NCBI GenBank assembly: GCA_964586145.1
Contig: CAZPHH010000022.1
Span: forward strand, 1-58,069
DNA from: JAFGJQ01 sp964586145
GTDB lineage: Bacteria > Planctomycetota > Phycisphaerae > UBA1845
DNA length: 58,069 nucleotides
Direction of reading: 5' to 3'
Shown: positions 16,579 through 25,364 of the stretch, in pieces
Numbering within the stretch: position 1 is the first letter of the stretch
Layout: every line of letters starts with the position of its first letter
The notes under the pieces: generated by a model
Database searches by the model: none
Seen by the model: the letters and a program-made list of their open reading frames with translations, nothing else
What the model was told of the DNA's origin: nothing
Made by a program: the position numbers and the translations under genes

Positions 16579-17205
16579 ATGGGAAGGATCAACGAGAACC
16601 AAGGATACGGCGTGGCCCGGGACGGGCGGCATTTCACGCCCGCCATCCCCACCGGGGCCACGGTAAGCTGGAAGCGCCTGCCCTCTGCCGTTCACGTCGA
16701 CGAGTGCGACAAGACCGCCACCCATCTGCTGGCCGTCTGGGACCGACTGGACGAAATGAGCGTCTCTGCGAGCGACCTGCGCGAGACCGCGCGGGGGACC
16801 TGCGTGGTGTTCCTCGCCGACGTGCCGGCCATCGAGCGTCTGCTGGAGTCGCCGGCGCCCCGGCCCGCGTGGCTGGGCCCGGACGCGGAGGACGCGCAGG
16901 GCCTCGCCGCGAGCCTCGCCGGCCTGCACGCACAATGGGTGTCACCATATGGCACCCCTACGGAGCCGTCCGTCTCATGCGATCTGGAATGGCTCACCGC
17001 GGCGGTGCTTTCGTATCACCAGGTCACGGGCGAATGGCCCGTCCTGCAAATCGACGTGCCGCATGTGCTGAATGAGAGTCCGTTTCCCGCGGACCGCCTC
17101 CGGGCGGAAGCCGGCCGCGTGTTCGCCGAGCTCCGCCTGCACCTGGCCGGCCAAGCATCGGCGACCCGCCCGATCGGCACGCTGAGCCTCGCACGACGGG
17201 TCTGA
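16579..17205 (+). CDS. Conserved-looking protein of unknown function
   Basis: A 208-residue soluble protein that I do not recognise. The frame has strong GC-rich third positions and an evenly mixed protein-like composition, with no signal peptide, membrane helix or clear catalytic motif. The C-terminal half contains LTAAVLSYHQVTGEWPVLQIDVPHVLNESPFP and a helical LRAEAGRVFAELRLHLAG. The start at 16579 (MGRINENQ) is chosen because residues upstream in the frame look non-coding; only a weak AGAG lies before it. Confidence 0.55.
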   Translation: MGRINENQGYGVARDGRHFTPAIPTGATVSWKRLPSAVHVDECDKTATHLLAVWDRLDEMSVSASDLRETARGTCVVFLADVPAIERLLESPAPRPAWLGPDAEDAQGLAASLAGLHAQWVSPYGTPTEPSVSCDLEWLTAAVLSYHQVTGEWPVLQIDVPHVLNESPFPADRLRAEAGRVFAELRLHLAGQASATRPIGTLSLARRV

Positions 17206-17364
17206 ACGCGCTCCCGCCCAAAAGCACCGAGCCGGGCAGCCGCCGCCGTTGAACCGCCCCGTCCGATCGACTAGACTCCCCCTGTCGAGGTGCGGCGCCG
17301 CGCGGCCCGCACGCCCGTCCTGCCGGCAGCCGGTGTCGAGCACCCCCGTTCGCGGAGAAGCGGC

Positions 17365-18426
17365 ATGACCAAGGAGCCGTTCGAGTTTCTCAAAGCCATT
17401 GAAGAGACCCCCAGCCCGTCCGGTTTCGAGCAGCCCGTGCAACGCATCGTCCGACGGCGGATGAAGAAATACGCCGACCGCATCGAGACGGACGTACATG
17501 GCAACGTCATTGCGAGCCTGAATCCAAACGGAAAACCCCGGGTCATGCTGGCCGGTCACTGCGACCAGATCGGCCTGATGATCAAGTACATCGACGACGA
17601 CGGATACCTGTTCGTCGTGCCCATCGGCGGGCTGGACCCGACCGTGCTGCCCGGTACGCGGGTCACGGTCCACACACAGAACGGCCCGCTGGAGGGAGTG
17701 ATCGGCCGCCGACCGGTGCATCTGCTGAAGCCGGAGGAACGCGGCGCCAAGGTCGAGATGCGCGAATTGTGGGTGGACATCGGCATCCGCGGGCGGAAGG
17801 AAGTGGAGAAGAAGGTCGCCCTCGCCGACCCCATTACGTTCCGCCTGAGCCTCGAGCGATTCGGCCACAACATGATCACGTCCCCGGGACTGGACAACAA
17901 GATCGGCACGTTCGTGGTCATGGAGGCGCTGCGCATGGCCAAGGCCCGGCGCCTGCAATGCGCCCTCTTCTCGGTAAGCACTGTCCAGGAGGAAATCGGC
18001 CTGCGCGGGGCCACGACGGCCTGCTTCGGGATCGAGCCGCAGGTCGGCATTGCGGTCGACGTGACGCATGCCACGGACTACCCCGACATTGACAAGCGGT
18101 CGTTTGGCAGCATCAAGATGGGCGGTGGTCCCTGCATCGCCGTGGGGGCCAACGTCAACCCGACAGTGGCCGAACTGCTGATCAGTACGGCCAAGGCCCG
18201 GAAGATCCCCTATCAGATCGAAGCGGAGCCCCGCGGTACCGGCACCGACGCCAACGCCATGCAGATCAGCCGGTCCGGCGTGGCCGCGGGCCTGGTCAGC
18301 GTGCCCAATCGGTACATGCATACCCAGGTCGAGATGGTCAGCCTGACCGATCTGGAGAACACGGCCAAGCTGCTGGCGGAAACAGTTGCCCGCATCACAC
18401 CCAAGACGGACTTCATCCCCAACTGA
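17365..18426 (+). CDS. M42-family metallo-aminopeptidase (FrvX-like)
   Basis: A 353-residue co-catalytic metallopeptidase. The metal ligands and catalytic residues of family M42 are all visible: AGHCDQIG, SPGLDNKIGT, the glutamate pair in TVQEEIGLRGA, the aspartate in VDVTHATD, and the histidine in YMHTQVEM. Family members form large tetrahedral assemblies that trim short peptides in the cytoplasm, or in some cases act as endoglucanases. The start at 17365 has GGAG upstream. The gene ends about 110 bases before apbE on the same strand. Confidence 0.9.
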   Translation: MTKEPFEFLKAIEETPSPSGFEQPVQRIVRRRMKKYADRIETDVHGNVIASLNPNGKPRVMLAGHCDQIGLMIKYIDDDGYLFVVPIGGLDPTVLPGTRVTVHTQNGPLEGVIGRRPVHLLKPEERGAKVEMRELWVDIGIRGRKEVEKKVALADPITFRLSLERFGHNMITSPGLDNKIGTFVVMEALRMAKARRLQCALFSVSTVQEEIGLRGATTACFGIEPQVGIAVDVTHATDYPDIDKRSFGSIKMGGGPCIAVGANVNPTVAELLISTAKARKIPYQIEAEPRGTGTDANAMQISRSGVAAGLVSVPNRYMHTQVEMVSLTDLENTAKLLAETVARITPKTDFIPN

Positions 18427-18538
18427 GCGGGGGCCTTCGCCTCCCCGGGCATCGTCGGGCAGGGCCGGGCGGACCGGCGAATCGTCAGGAGCGGGCGCCC
18501 CTTTGCCGCGTCGCCCTTCACTGGTTATCGTTTCGCCT

Positions 18539-19570
18539 ATGAGGTGCCACCCGCTCCTTCCGTCCCTGACCCTCTTGTTGTTCCCGGTTGTCTCCTGCCA
18601 GGACTCCGGCACCGATTCCAACCCGGTCGCTCTGGTGCGCTATGCCCAGTCGCGCGAGGTCATGGGAACCTTTGCCGAGGTGATGGCCTTCGCCGCCGAC
18701 CCCGACACCGCGAAAAAGGCGGTGGAGGCGGCGTATGACCGGCTGGCGGACGTGAATCGGCGGATGAGCGACTACAGCGACGACAGCGAGATCGGGCGGC
18801 TGAACCGCCAGCCGGCCGGTGAAGAAACGGTCGTTTCACCGGAGACGTTCTTCGTCCTGCAGAAGGCGATGGAAGTCGCGAAGGCCAGCGGCGGTGCGTT
18901 TGACCCGACCTGCCGGCCGCTCGTGCAACGGTGGAAGCACGCCGGCAAGGAGAACCGGCTGCCTGAGCCGCATGCCATCGCAGCAACGATGCAACATGTT
19001 GGCTGGCAGAAGGTTACACTTGATTCGCACGATCGGTCCGTGGCCGTGTCTGTAGAGGGGGTCCAGGTCGATCTCGGCGGGATCGCCAAGGGGTACGCAT
19101 TGGACCTGGCGGCCGCGGCCCTGAAGGAAGCCGGTGCCCAGAGCGGGCTGGTCAACGTCGGGGGCGACGTGATCGCGCTCGGGTCGCAGTCTGGCGGCAG
19201 GCCGTGGCGGATCGGGATGAAGCATCCGTTCCAACCCGGGCTGTTCCGCACGCTGGCCGTCTGTGATCGTGCGGTTGCCACCTCAGGCGTGCAGCAGCGG
19301 TTCCAGGTGATCGACGGGAAGCGATACTCCCACATCGTCGATCCCCGCACCGGCCAGCCGGCGGAACAGGCGCCGGCCGTCACGGTGATTGCGCCCGACG
19401 GGCTCACCGCCGACGCCTGGGCCACCGTGTTCAGCGTGCTGACGGTAGAGGAAGGTCGGGCGATGATCGAGTCGCTGCCGGAGATTGAGGCGATGTGGAT
19501 CTGGGGCTCGGCCGACGCCGTGCAAACGGCCGAGTCGTCGGGATTTGCGCCGTACGTGGCGGCCGACTAG
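18539..19570 (+). CDS. apbE: FAD:protein FMN transferase (ApbE) lipoprotein
   Basis: Enzyme that moves FMN from FAD onto a threonine of target proteins. The 343-residue protein starts with a lipoprotein signal (LPSLTLLLFPVVSC), placing it on the outer face of the membrane. The ApbE core is visible as REVMGTFAEV, ASGGAFDPTCRPLV, VDLGGIAKGYALD, SGLVNVGGDVIALG and YSHIVDPRTGQPA. Its gene ends 16 bases from the end of rnfB, and RnfG and RnfD both carry the acceptor motif, so they are its probable substrates. No strong Shine-Dalgarno is visible before the ATG at 18539. Confidence 0.92.
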   Translation: MRCHPLLPSLTLLLFPVVSCQDSGTDSNPVALVRYAQSREVMGTFAEVMAFAADPDTAKKAVEAAYDRLADVNRRMSDYSDDSEIGRLNRQPAGEETVVSPETFFVLQKAMEVAKASGGAFDPTCRPLVQRWKHAGKENRLPEPHAIAATMQHVGWQKVTLDSHDRSVAVSVEGVQVDLGGIAKGYALDLAAAALKEAGAQSGLVNVGGDVIALGSQSGGRPWRIGMKHPFQPGLFRTLAVCDRAVATSGVQQRFQVIDGKRYSHIVDPRTGQPAEQAPAVTVIAPDGLTADAWATVFSVLTVEEGRAMIESLPEIEAMWIWGSADAVQTAESSGFAPYVAAD

Positions 19571-19576
19571 GCCGCC
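19558..19576. terminator. Hairpin spanning the apbE stop, between convergent apbE and rnfB
   Basis: GGCGGCC at 19558-19564 and GGCCGCC at 19570-19576 form a perfect 7-bp stem around a 5-base loop that contains the apbE TAG. On the minus strand it lies 11 bases after the rnfB stop. There is no T-run, so it is only a candidate two-way transcription end. Confidence 0.4.
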
Positions 19577-19586
19577 GCCGGGCACG

Positions 19587-20468
19587 TCACACGGGATGGC
19601 CGGCTTCCTCTCGGGCCAACTGCTCGGCGTACTGAGCCTTGGGCTTGCCGAAGTAGACCATCACATCGGCCGGGCACTTCTGCAGGACCTTTTGCAGAGT
19701 CTCGTTGCCTTCGTCGTTCTCGCCGGTGTAGTTGTCGTAGTTCAGGTAGGCGAGGTTGTTTTCCACGCGGAACAGATCGGCGAACAGCCGCTGGCACAGG
19801 CCGCAACCGATGCAGCCCACCTTGCAGACGGCTTTGACACACTTGACCGGCTCCTTGTTGGCGCAGGCGATCACGAGCATCCGCTCTTGCTTGAAGGGGA
19901 TCTGCTCGATGATGTTGCGCGGACAGGCCCGCACGCACGCTCCGCAGCCGGTACATTTGTCATAGTCAATGACGGGAAGGTCTTCTTCCATTCGCATCGC
20001 GTCGTACGCGCACGCCCGAACGCAGTCGCCGTAGCCCAGGCACCCGTAGGTGCAGCCCTGCGTCACACCCACCACGTTCGCCTCGACGCAACTGGCCACG
20101 CCTTCGTACGGGACAATGCCCAGCTTGTCCGACCGCTTGGCTCGACAGTGGATGACCGGGCGATACGGATAGGTGCGGACCACCTCGACACCAAGTATCT
20201 GAGCGATCCTCTCGGCCGTCTTGGAGCCGCCCACGGGGCATCCCGTGCATTCGGCCCGCTGTTCCACCACGGCCTTGGCGAAATCCGCACAGCCGGCAAA
20301 CCCGCAACCCCCGCAGTTGGCAGCCGGCAGGGCCTCGTTCACCAGCGCGATGCGGGGATCCTCCTCCACCCGCAGTTTCTCCTTGGCCACGCCCAGCAGC
20401 GTCGCAAAGACCAGCGTCACGCCGAAGAGAATTGCCGACGCCAGCAGCACGGTTTCCAACGCACCCAT
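19587..20468 (-). CDS. rnfB: Rnf complex subunit B (iron-sulfur protein)
   Basis: Membrane-attached iron-sulfur subunit of the ferredoxin:NAD+ oxidoreductase. It has one N-terminal membrane helix (about residues 4-26), then the 4Fe-4S domain ANCGGCGFAGCADFAKA, and multiple ferredoxin-type cysteine clusters: GCTYGCLGYGDCVRACAYDAM, DKCTGCGACVRACPRN and CKVGCIGCGLCQRLF. RnfB is thought to receive electrons from ferredoxin. The 293-residue length is within the family range. It is the last gene of the run, 34 bases after rnfA, and its ATG has GGAG upstream. Confidence 0.95.
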   Translation of the reverse strand: MGALETVLLASAILFGVTLVFATLLGVAKEKLRVEEDPRIALVNEALPAANCGGCGFAGCADFAKAVVEQRAECTGCPVGGSKTAERIAQILGVEVVRTYPYRPVIHCRAKRSDKLGIVPYEGVASCVEANVVGVTQGCTYGCLGYGDCVRACAYDAMRMEEDLPVIDYDKCTGCGACVRACPRNIIEQIPFKQERMLVIACANKEPVKCVKAVCKVGCIGCGLCQRLFADLFRVENNLAYLNYDNYTGENDEGNETLQKVLQKCPADVMVYFGKPKAQYAEQLAREEAGHPV

Positions 20469-20502
20469 GATCCACGTCTCCGATCGGAGTTGATTCCCTC
20501 TT

Positions 20503-21126
20503 CTACTTGCCGATCCCGGTAAACCCCGTGAAGGCCAGGGCCAGGATGCCCGCGATCAGCAGTGAGATCCCCGCGCCCTGCAGCGGCCTGGGCACACGGC
20601 TGAAGCGGATGTGCTCCCGAATGCCCGCCATGATCACAATGGCGATGGCAAACCCGATCCCGCCGCCGAACGCGTAGATCAGGGCATTCAAAAGCTGCTG
20701 CGTCTCGTCCTTCATGTAGATGTACAGGCAGGCCCCAAGGATCGCGCAGTTCGTCGTGATCAGCGGCAGAAAGACCCCCAATGCCGTGTACAGCGGCGGA
20801 AAGAACTTCTTGAGGTACATCTCCACAAGCTGCACCATCGACGCGATCACCATGATGAACGCGACGTACTGCAGGAAGTTCAGAGCGCGGGGGTCGCCCA
20901 GCGCCCAGCCGGCCACGGGATGCAGAACGAAGTGCATGATGCACCACGTGATGACGCCCGCCATGGTGATCACAAACGTGACCGCACAGCCCATGCCGAA
21001 CGCCATGTCCAGCTTCCGGGACACGCCCAGAAACGGGCAGATGCCCAGGAAACCCTGGAACACGAGGTTGTTCACCAGGACCACCGACAGAAACAGGCCG
21101 AACATCACGCCGAGATCAACGCTCAC
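20503..21126 (-). CDS. rnfA: Rnf complex subunit A (membrane)
   Basis: Integral membrane subunit of 207 residues with about six helices, beginning LGVMFGLFLSVVLVNNLVFQGFLGICPFLGVS. The conserved cysteines in GICPFLG and TTNCAILGACLYIY are those that bind the membrane-buried iron-sulfur centre shared by RnfA and RnfE. The start is the GTG at 21126, overlapping the rnfE stop as GTGA, with GGAGG upstream: translational coupling. The open frame upstream to 21228 is inside rnfE and not part of this protein. Confidence 0.94.
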   Translation of the reverse strand: MSVDLGVMFGLFLSVVLVNNLVFQGFLGICPFLGVSRKLDMAFGMGCAVTFVITMAGVITWCIMHFVLHPVAGWALGDPRALNFLQYVAFIMVIASMVQLVEMYLKKFFPPLYTALGVFLPLITTNCAILGACLYIYMKDETQQLLNALIYAFGGGIGFAIAIVIMAGIREHIRFSRVPRPLQGAGISLLIAGILALAFTGFTGIGK

Positions 21127-21764
21127 GCCGGCACCTCCTTCGGCTTGCGCTGGCGGAGGTAATTCACCACGCCCACCACCACGCCGAGCGTCAGGAACGC
21201 GCCCGGCGGCAGAATCATGATGATCCATGCGTGCGGGTCAAAGCCCGGCGGCAGCTCCAGAAGCTTCATGCCCCCGGGCAGCGTCAGCGAGCCGGACCCC
21301 AGAATCTCACGGATCACCCCCAGGATGCTCAACGCCAGGGTGAAGCCGATGCCGATGCCGAACGCGTCGGCCAGCGACCGACCCACGCCGCTCTTGAGGG
21401 CCACCACCTCCGCCCGGCAAATGATCATGCAGTTCACGATAATCAGCGGCACAAACGCACCCAGTTGCTTGGAAACCTGGTACAAATGCGCCTTGAGCGT
21501 CATGTCCGCGATCGTCACGAAGGTGGCGATCGTCAGCGTGAAGATCAGAATCCGCACGTGCGGCTGGATCAGGTTGCGGAGCAGGCTGGTGATCAGGTTC
21601 GACATGACCACCACAAACGTCGCCGCCGCGCCCATCACCAGGGCGTTTTCCAGCGAGTTCGTGATGGCCAGTGTCGGGCACATGCCCAGCAACTGCACCA
21701 GCACCGGGTTGTTCTCCACGATGCCCGATTTGAACTGCTGGAAGTGGCTCATCTCTTCCGCCAT
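21123..21764 (-). CDS. rnfE: Rnf complex subunit E (membrane)
   Basis: Integral membrane subunit of 213 residues, homologous to RnfA. Landmarks are NNPVLVQLLGMCPTLAITNS and PLIIVNCMIICRAEVVA, whose cysteines complete the shared intramembrane iron-sulfur site. About six hydrophobic helices follow, ending in an arginine/lysine tail. GGGAGG precedes the ATG at 21764. The gene follows rnfG by 13 bases and overlaps rnfA by four. Confidence 0.94.
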   Translation of the reverse strand: MAEEMSHFQQFKSGIVENNPVLVQLLGMCPTLAITNSLENALVMGAAATFVVVMSNLITSLLRNLIQPHVRILIFTLTIATFVTIADMTLKAHLYQVSKQLGAFVPLIIVNCMIICRAEVVALKSGVGRSLADAFGIGIGFTLALSILGVIREILGSGSLTLPGGMKLLELPPGFDPHAWIIMILPPGAFLTLGVVVGVVNYLRQRKPKEVPA

Positions 21765-21777
21765 ATACGGCCTCCCG

Positions 21778-22359
21778 TCACCCCTTCTCCGCCGGCAGTT
21801 CCGGCACGACGCGGGCGATCACGGCGTTGACGATATCCATGACATACTGGCTGGAATACGTGGCCCCGGTGATCGCCTGAATTTCGTGTGGCTCTCCCGC
21901 AGGTCGCTTGACGAGCTCCATCGCGCGTTGGGTCGATTTGCCCGCGTACTGAAGCGGATAGAAGTGCTCGTCGCCCTTCGTCTCGATCTTGTTCCCCAGC
22001 CCCGGTGTCTCCAGATGCCCGATCACCTTCACCCCGGTGATGGTCCGGCCGTCCGGCGACAGCCCGACCACCAGCCGAATCTTGTCGATGAACCCGACGC
22101 CGCTGGCGTCCACCACCCAGCCGACCAGCATTCCCCGCGCGTCCCGGCACCGGTACACGTCGTGCTCGGCAACGCGGAGCTTCTCCGGAGGCCGCCCGGC
22201 GCCCAGGTCCGGCACGACTTCGGCGATGGCCGTGTCCAGATCCTGCCGCTCGTTCTCGCGGATCCGGTCGATGGTGGCCGACTGCGTGGTGGCCAACAGC
22301 GCCGCGAAGGCCCCGCCCATGAGTACCACCAGCCATGATTCATGCAAAAACTTCTTCAC
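21778..22359 (-). CDS. rnfG: Rnf complex subunit G (covalent flavoprotein)
   Basis: Subunit of 193 residues with one N-terminal membrane helix and an FMN-binding domain on the outer side. The flavin attachment motif AITGATYSS is at residues 162-170, with T167 the expected FMN-carrying threonine. The start is a GTG at 22359 preceded by GAGGGAAG. Its modification would depend on ApbE, encoded convergently just beyond rnfB. Confidence 0.94.
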   Translation of the reverse strand: MKKFLHESWLVVLMGGAFAALLATTQSATIDRIRENERQDLDTAIAEVVPDLGAGRPPEKLRVAEHDVYRCRDARGMLVGWVVDASGVGFIDKIRLVVGLSPDGRTITGVKVIGHLETPGLGNKIETKGDEHFYPLQYAGKSTQRAMELVKRPAGEPHEIQAITGATYSSQYVMDIVNAVIARVVPELPAEKG

Positions 22360-22395
22360 GGTCTTCCCTCGATCCCGTCGGCCGACGGGCGTCCG

Positions 22396-23556
22396 TCACG
22401 TCTGCAACTGCCCTCCGAACGGCTTGGGGTGCGTGGCCCGCTCAATCAACGGCGTCAGCGCGTTCATGATCAGAATCGCGAACATGACGCCTTCGGGATA
22501 CGCCCCAAAGGTGCGAATCAGCATGACCAACAGACCCACCCCGGCCCCGAAGAGGAGCCGCCCGCTCGGCGTCAGCGGCGCCCCCACGTAGTCCGTGGCG
22601 ATGAAGAACGCCCCGAACATCAGCGCCCCGCTGGTCAGATGGTACAGCGGCCCGGGAAACCGATCCGGGTTGATCCAGTGGGCAAGGCCCGCAAACAACA
22701 CAACCACCGCCAGCAACGCAGCCGGCGGACGCCAGTCCGCCACGCCCCGCATCACCAGCCAGAGTCCGCAGATCAACGCGATCAGCGCGCTCGTCTCACC
22801 CACGCAGCCGCCGACGTTGCCGATAGCCAGCCGCCAGAGGCCGGGCATCTCGTCGCGAATCTGCCCGGCCTGCGCCAACCACGCGTCGCGCTTCTCCGGT
22901 TCAGCCTTGGCCTTTGCCACGTACTCAGACAGCTTCGCGGCTTGGTAGAGCGGCGTGGCCGTGGTGATGGCGTCCACGTCCTCCCGGCCAAGCGCCTCCA
23001 GGGACACGCCCTTCTCCGCGGCCAGAGTCTTCTTCGCCTCCTGCAACATCGGAGCCGTGGAGACCCACGCCGCCATGGCCGCCGGGAAGCAGATCATCAG
23101 AAACGCCCGGCCCACCATGGCCGGGTTGAACAGGTTGTTGCCCAGCCCGCCGAACACCGCCTTGCCCAGTGCAATAGCGACCACGCCTCCCAGAAACGCC
23201 ATGTAGAACCGGCTGCCCGAGGCCATGGAGGCCGGCAGCGAAAAGGCCAGGATCATGCCGGTCACCACGGCCGAACCGTCCCGCAGAGACGCCTGGGACC
23301 AGCCCCTCATGCGGTTGGCGACGGCCTCCGCCGCCAGGCAGCCGGCAACGCAGAGCACCGTCAGCGTGACGGCGGCGAAGTGGAAGAAGTAAATCCCCGC
23401 GACCAGCAGCGGCACCATCGCCAGCACAACTTCGAACATGATCCGGGACGTGGTGGCCTTGTCCGCCAAGTGCGGGGCTGAACTCACCAGAAAACCCCGC
23501 TCTTTTGCAGCGGCGGGCTCGGCTTTGGATGGAGACACGCTTTGCGCTTCGCTCAT
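22396..23556 (-). CDS. rnfD: Rnf complex subunit D (membrane flavoprotein)
   Basis: Integral membrane subunit of 386 residues, with about nine or ten helices. The extramembrane loop has DAITTATPL (residues 195-203), the family flavinylation site, with T201 the expected FMN carrier. GNNLFNPAMVGRAFLMICFP and MFGAFFIATDYVGAPLTPSG are typical of the RnfD/NqrB family, which forms the ion path. The N-terminal 35 residues are polar and cytoplasmic. The ATG at 23556 has only a weak ribosome-binding site. Confidence 0.94.
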   Translation of the reverse strand: MSEAQSVSPSKAEPAAAKERGFLVSSAPHLADKATTSRIMFEVVLAMVPLLVAGIYFFHFAAVTLTVLCVAGCLAAEAVANRMRGWSQASLRDGSAVVTGMILAFSLPASMASGSRFYMAFLGGVVAIALGKAVFGGLGNNLFNPAMVGRAFLMICFPAAMAAWVSTAPMLQEAKKTLAAEKGVSLEALGREDVDAITTATPLYQAAKLSEYVAKAKAEPEKRDAWLAQAGQIRDEMPGLWRLAIGNVGGCVGETSALIALICGLWLVMRGVADWRPPAALLAVVVLFAGLAHWINPDRFPGPLYHLTSGALMFGAFFIATDYVGAPLTPSGRLLFGAGVGLLVMLIRTFGAYPEGVMFAILIMNALTPLIERATHPKPFGGQLQT

Positions 23557-23586
23557 GGATACGGCACTCGGCAGGTTTGGGTCGCG

Positions 23587-24990
23587 TCAGCCGGCCTTCT
23601 GGTCCTGCACCTTCTTCTGGGCGGCGATCACCCAGACCTGGTTCTTGCCGGCCCGGATGTACTGGGCCAGCGGAATGCCGGCCGGACAAACGTACGAGCA
23701 GCACCCGCATTCGCAGCAGGCGCTCATGTGGTACTTCTCCGCAAGGTCGTAGTCGCGGTGCATCACCGCGTGCGCGATCTTCGTCGTCGACAGATACAGC
23801 GGGCAGTTGCTCACGCACCGGCCACAGCGCATGCACGGCGATTCGAGCCAATGCGCCGTCTCGGCCTCTGTCATGATCGTGATGCCGCCCACCCCCTTGG
23901 TCACCGGCACGTCCAGATGCGGCACCGTCGGGCCCATCATCGGCCCGCCGGCCAGCACCTTCACGGCGTCCGGCTTCACGCCGCCGCAGGCCGCGATCAG
24001 CTCGGAGAACATCGTACCCACCGGCACCAGCCAGTTGCCCGGCTCCACCACGCCCCCGCCGGTGACGCTGACCACGCGGTGCGTGAAGGGTTTGCCCTTC
24101 ACCACCCCGCGGGCAATGCTGTGGGCTGTGGCCACGTTCACCACGACAACGCGCACGTGCAGCGGAAGCCCCTGGGGCGCTGAGGGCACCTCCCGGCCCA
24201 GAATGGCCGCGATGAGTTGCCGTTCGCCGCCCATCGGGTACTGCGTGGCGCACACCACCACGTCCAGCCCGGGCCGCCCGGCAATGGCCTTGCGCATCGC
24301 CTCGATGGCGTCGGGCTTGTTCTCCTCAATCGCGATGATGCCCCGCTCGGCGCCGCACGCATGGACCGCCAGTTGCAGCCCGATGACGATGGGCTCCGGC
24401 GCCTCGACCATCAGTCGATGGTCGGCGGTCAGGTACGGCTCGCACTCGCAGCCGTTGAGAATAACGGTGTCGATCGGCGTCTTCGGGTTGCGGCGCAGCT
24501 TGAAGTGCGTCGGGAACGTCGCGCCGCCCTGCCCCACGACGCCCGCCTCGCGCACGGCCTGGACGATCGCGTCCGGATCGTAGCCGGCCGGGTCCACGCC
24601 GTCCCAGTGGCGATCCAGAAAGTCCTCCAGCACGTTCGTCGGCAACGCCCCGCACTCCGCGGGCTTGAGCGGCAGGGCCGGCACTCGCCGACCGGAGGGC
24701 AGAAGGCAGACCGTTCCCACGCCGATCTTCCCGGTGACCGTGGCATGAATGGGAGCGGAAACCGGGGCATCGACGTCGGCGATCTTCTGCCCGAAGACCA
24801 CCTCTTCCCGCGCCTTGACCACCGGCTCGCACGGGGCCCCGATGTGCTGCACCATCGGGATCATCAGCTCGCCCTTGGGAACGTACACCCGGATCGGAAG
24901 GCTTTCACTGTACTTCTTGCGGTGTGGGGGGTGAATCCCGCGTGAGAAGACCTTGAGACCCTTCATCCGGTCTCGAAGCACCTGGATCAT
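23587..24990 (-). CDS. rnfC: Rnf complex subunit C (NADH-binding)
   Basis: Peripheral subunit of 467 residues that carries the NAD(H)/FMN site and two 4Fe-4S clusters. Visible blocks are FSRGIHPPHRKKYSES at the start, the GQGGATFPTHFKL glycine-rich nucleotide loop, NGCECEPYLTADH, and two ferredoxin clusters: CMRCGRCVSNCPLYL and CCECGCCSYVCPAGIP. The start is the ATG at 24990, overlapping the stop of the preceding small membrane protein as ATGA. The longer open frame upstream is arginine-rich and belongs to another reading of that gene. Confidence 0.95.
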   Translation of the reverse strand: MIQVLRDRMKGLKVFSRGIHPPHRKKYSESLPIRVYVPKGELMIPMVQHIGAPCEPVVKAREEVVFGQKIADVDAPVSAPIHATVTGKIGVGTVCLLPSGRRVPALPLKPAECGALPTNVLEDFLDRHWDGVDPAGYDPDAIVQAVREAGVVGQGGATFPTHFKLRRNPKTPIDTVILNGCECEPYLTADHRLMVEAPEPIVIGLQLAVHACGAERGIIAIEENKPDAIEAMRKAIAGRPGLDVVVCATQYPMGGERQLIAAILGREVPSAPQGLPLHVRVVVVNVATAHSIARGVVKGKPFTHRVVSVTGGGVVEPGNWLVPVGTMFSELIAACGGVKPDAVKVLAGGPMMGPTVPHLDVPVTKGVGGITIMTEAETAHWLESPCMRCGRCVSNCPLYLSTTKIAHAVMHRDYDLAEKYHMSACCECGCCSYVCPAGIPLAQYIRAGKNQVWVIAAQKKVQDQKAG

Positions 24991-25334
24991 CCTGCGTCTC
25001 CCAATGCGTCGCCGCGCTTCGCCCACAGGCGATGCACGAGCCACCGGGCCGTCACCACTCCCACAACCAGGCCGATCGCCGCACCGGCCATCTGCCAACC
25101 GGCCGACACGGCGAAGGACTTTCCGGCCGGCCGGCCGCCGGCCAGCCACGCGCCGGCGATGGCAAAAACCAGAGGCATCAGAAACACCACGACGGCCGCG
25201 CCGACCAGACCGGCGCCGCGGCTCGCCGGGCCGCTTCGCGCGGACTCGGACTCGGCGGCCCGGGCCACCGGACACGCGTCAACACCATGGCAGTGCCCGC
25301 AACCGAACCAGAACCGCTCCAGCCATTTCATCAC
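24987..25334 (-). CDS. Small two-helix membrane protein, possibly RseC-like
   Basis: A 115-residue protein with an N-terminal Cys/His cluster (FGCGHCHGVDACP, residues 11-23), then two membrane helices (about 43-67 and 80-102). The hydrophobic half resembles the paired helices of RseC/RsxC-associated proteins, often found next to Rnf (Rsx) genes, but the cysteine motif at the very N-terminus is not the classical arrangement, so this assignment is tentative. The gene is translationally coupled to rnfC. The start is GTG 25334 or ATG 25331, with no strong ribosome-binding site. Confidence 0.6.
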   Translation of the reverse strand: MMKWLERFWFGCGHCHGVDACPVARAAESESARSGPASRGAGLVGAAVVVFLMPLVFAIAGAWLAGGRPAGKSFAVSAGWQMAGAAIGLVVGVVTARWLVHRLWAKRGDALGDAG

Positions 25335-25364
25335 GAACGTCTCGCGCCCGGCGTGCGGTCACCT

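Noticed and set aside
19587..24990. Na+-translocating NADH:quinone reductase (Nqr) instead of Rnf
   Set aside because: The subunit B homologue is a multi-cluster ferredoxin-like protein and subunit C carries two 4Fe-4S motifs, which are Rnf features; no NqrF-type flavoprotein is present.
24990..25275. A longer N-terminus for RnfC
   Set aside because: The extension is arginine-rich, overlaps the small membrane protein gene in another frame, and the ATGA overlap at 24990 gives the family-typical start.
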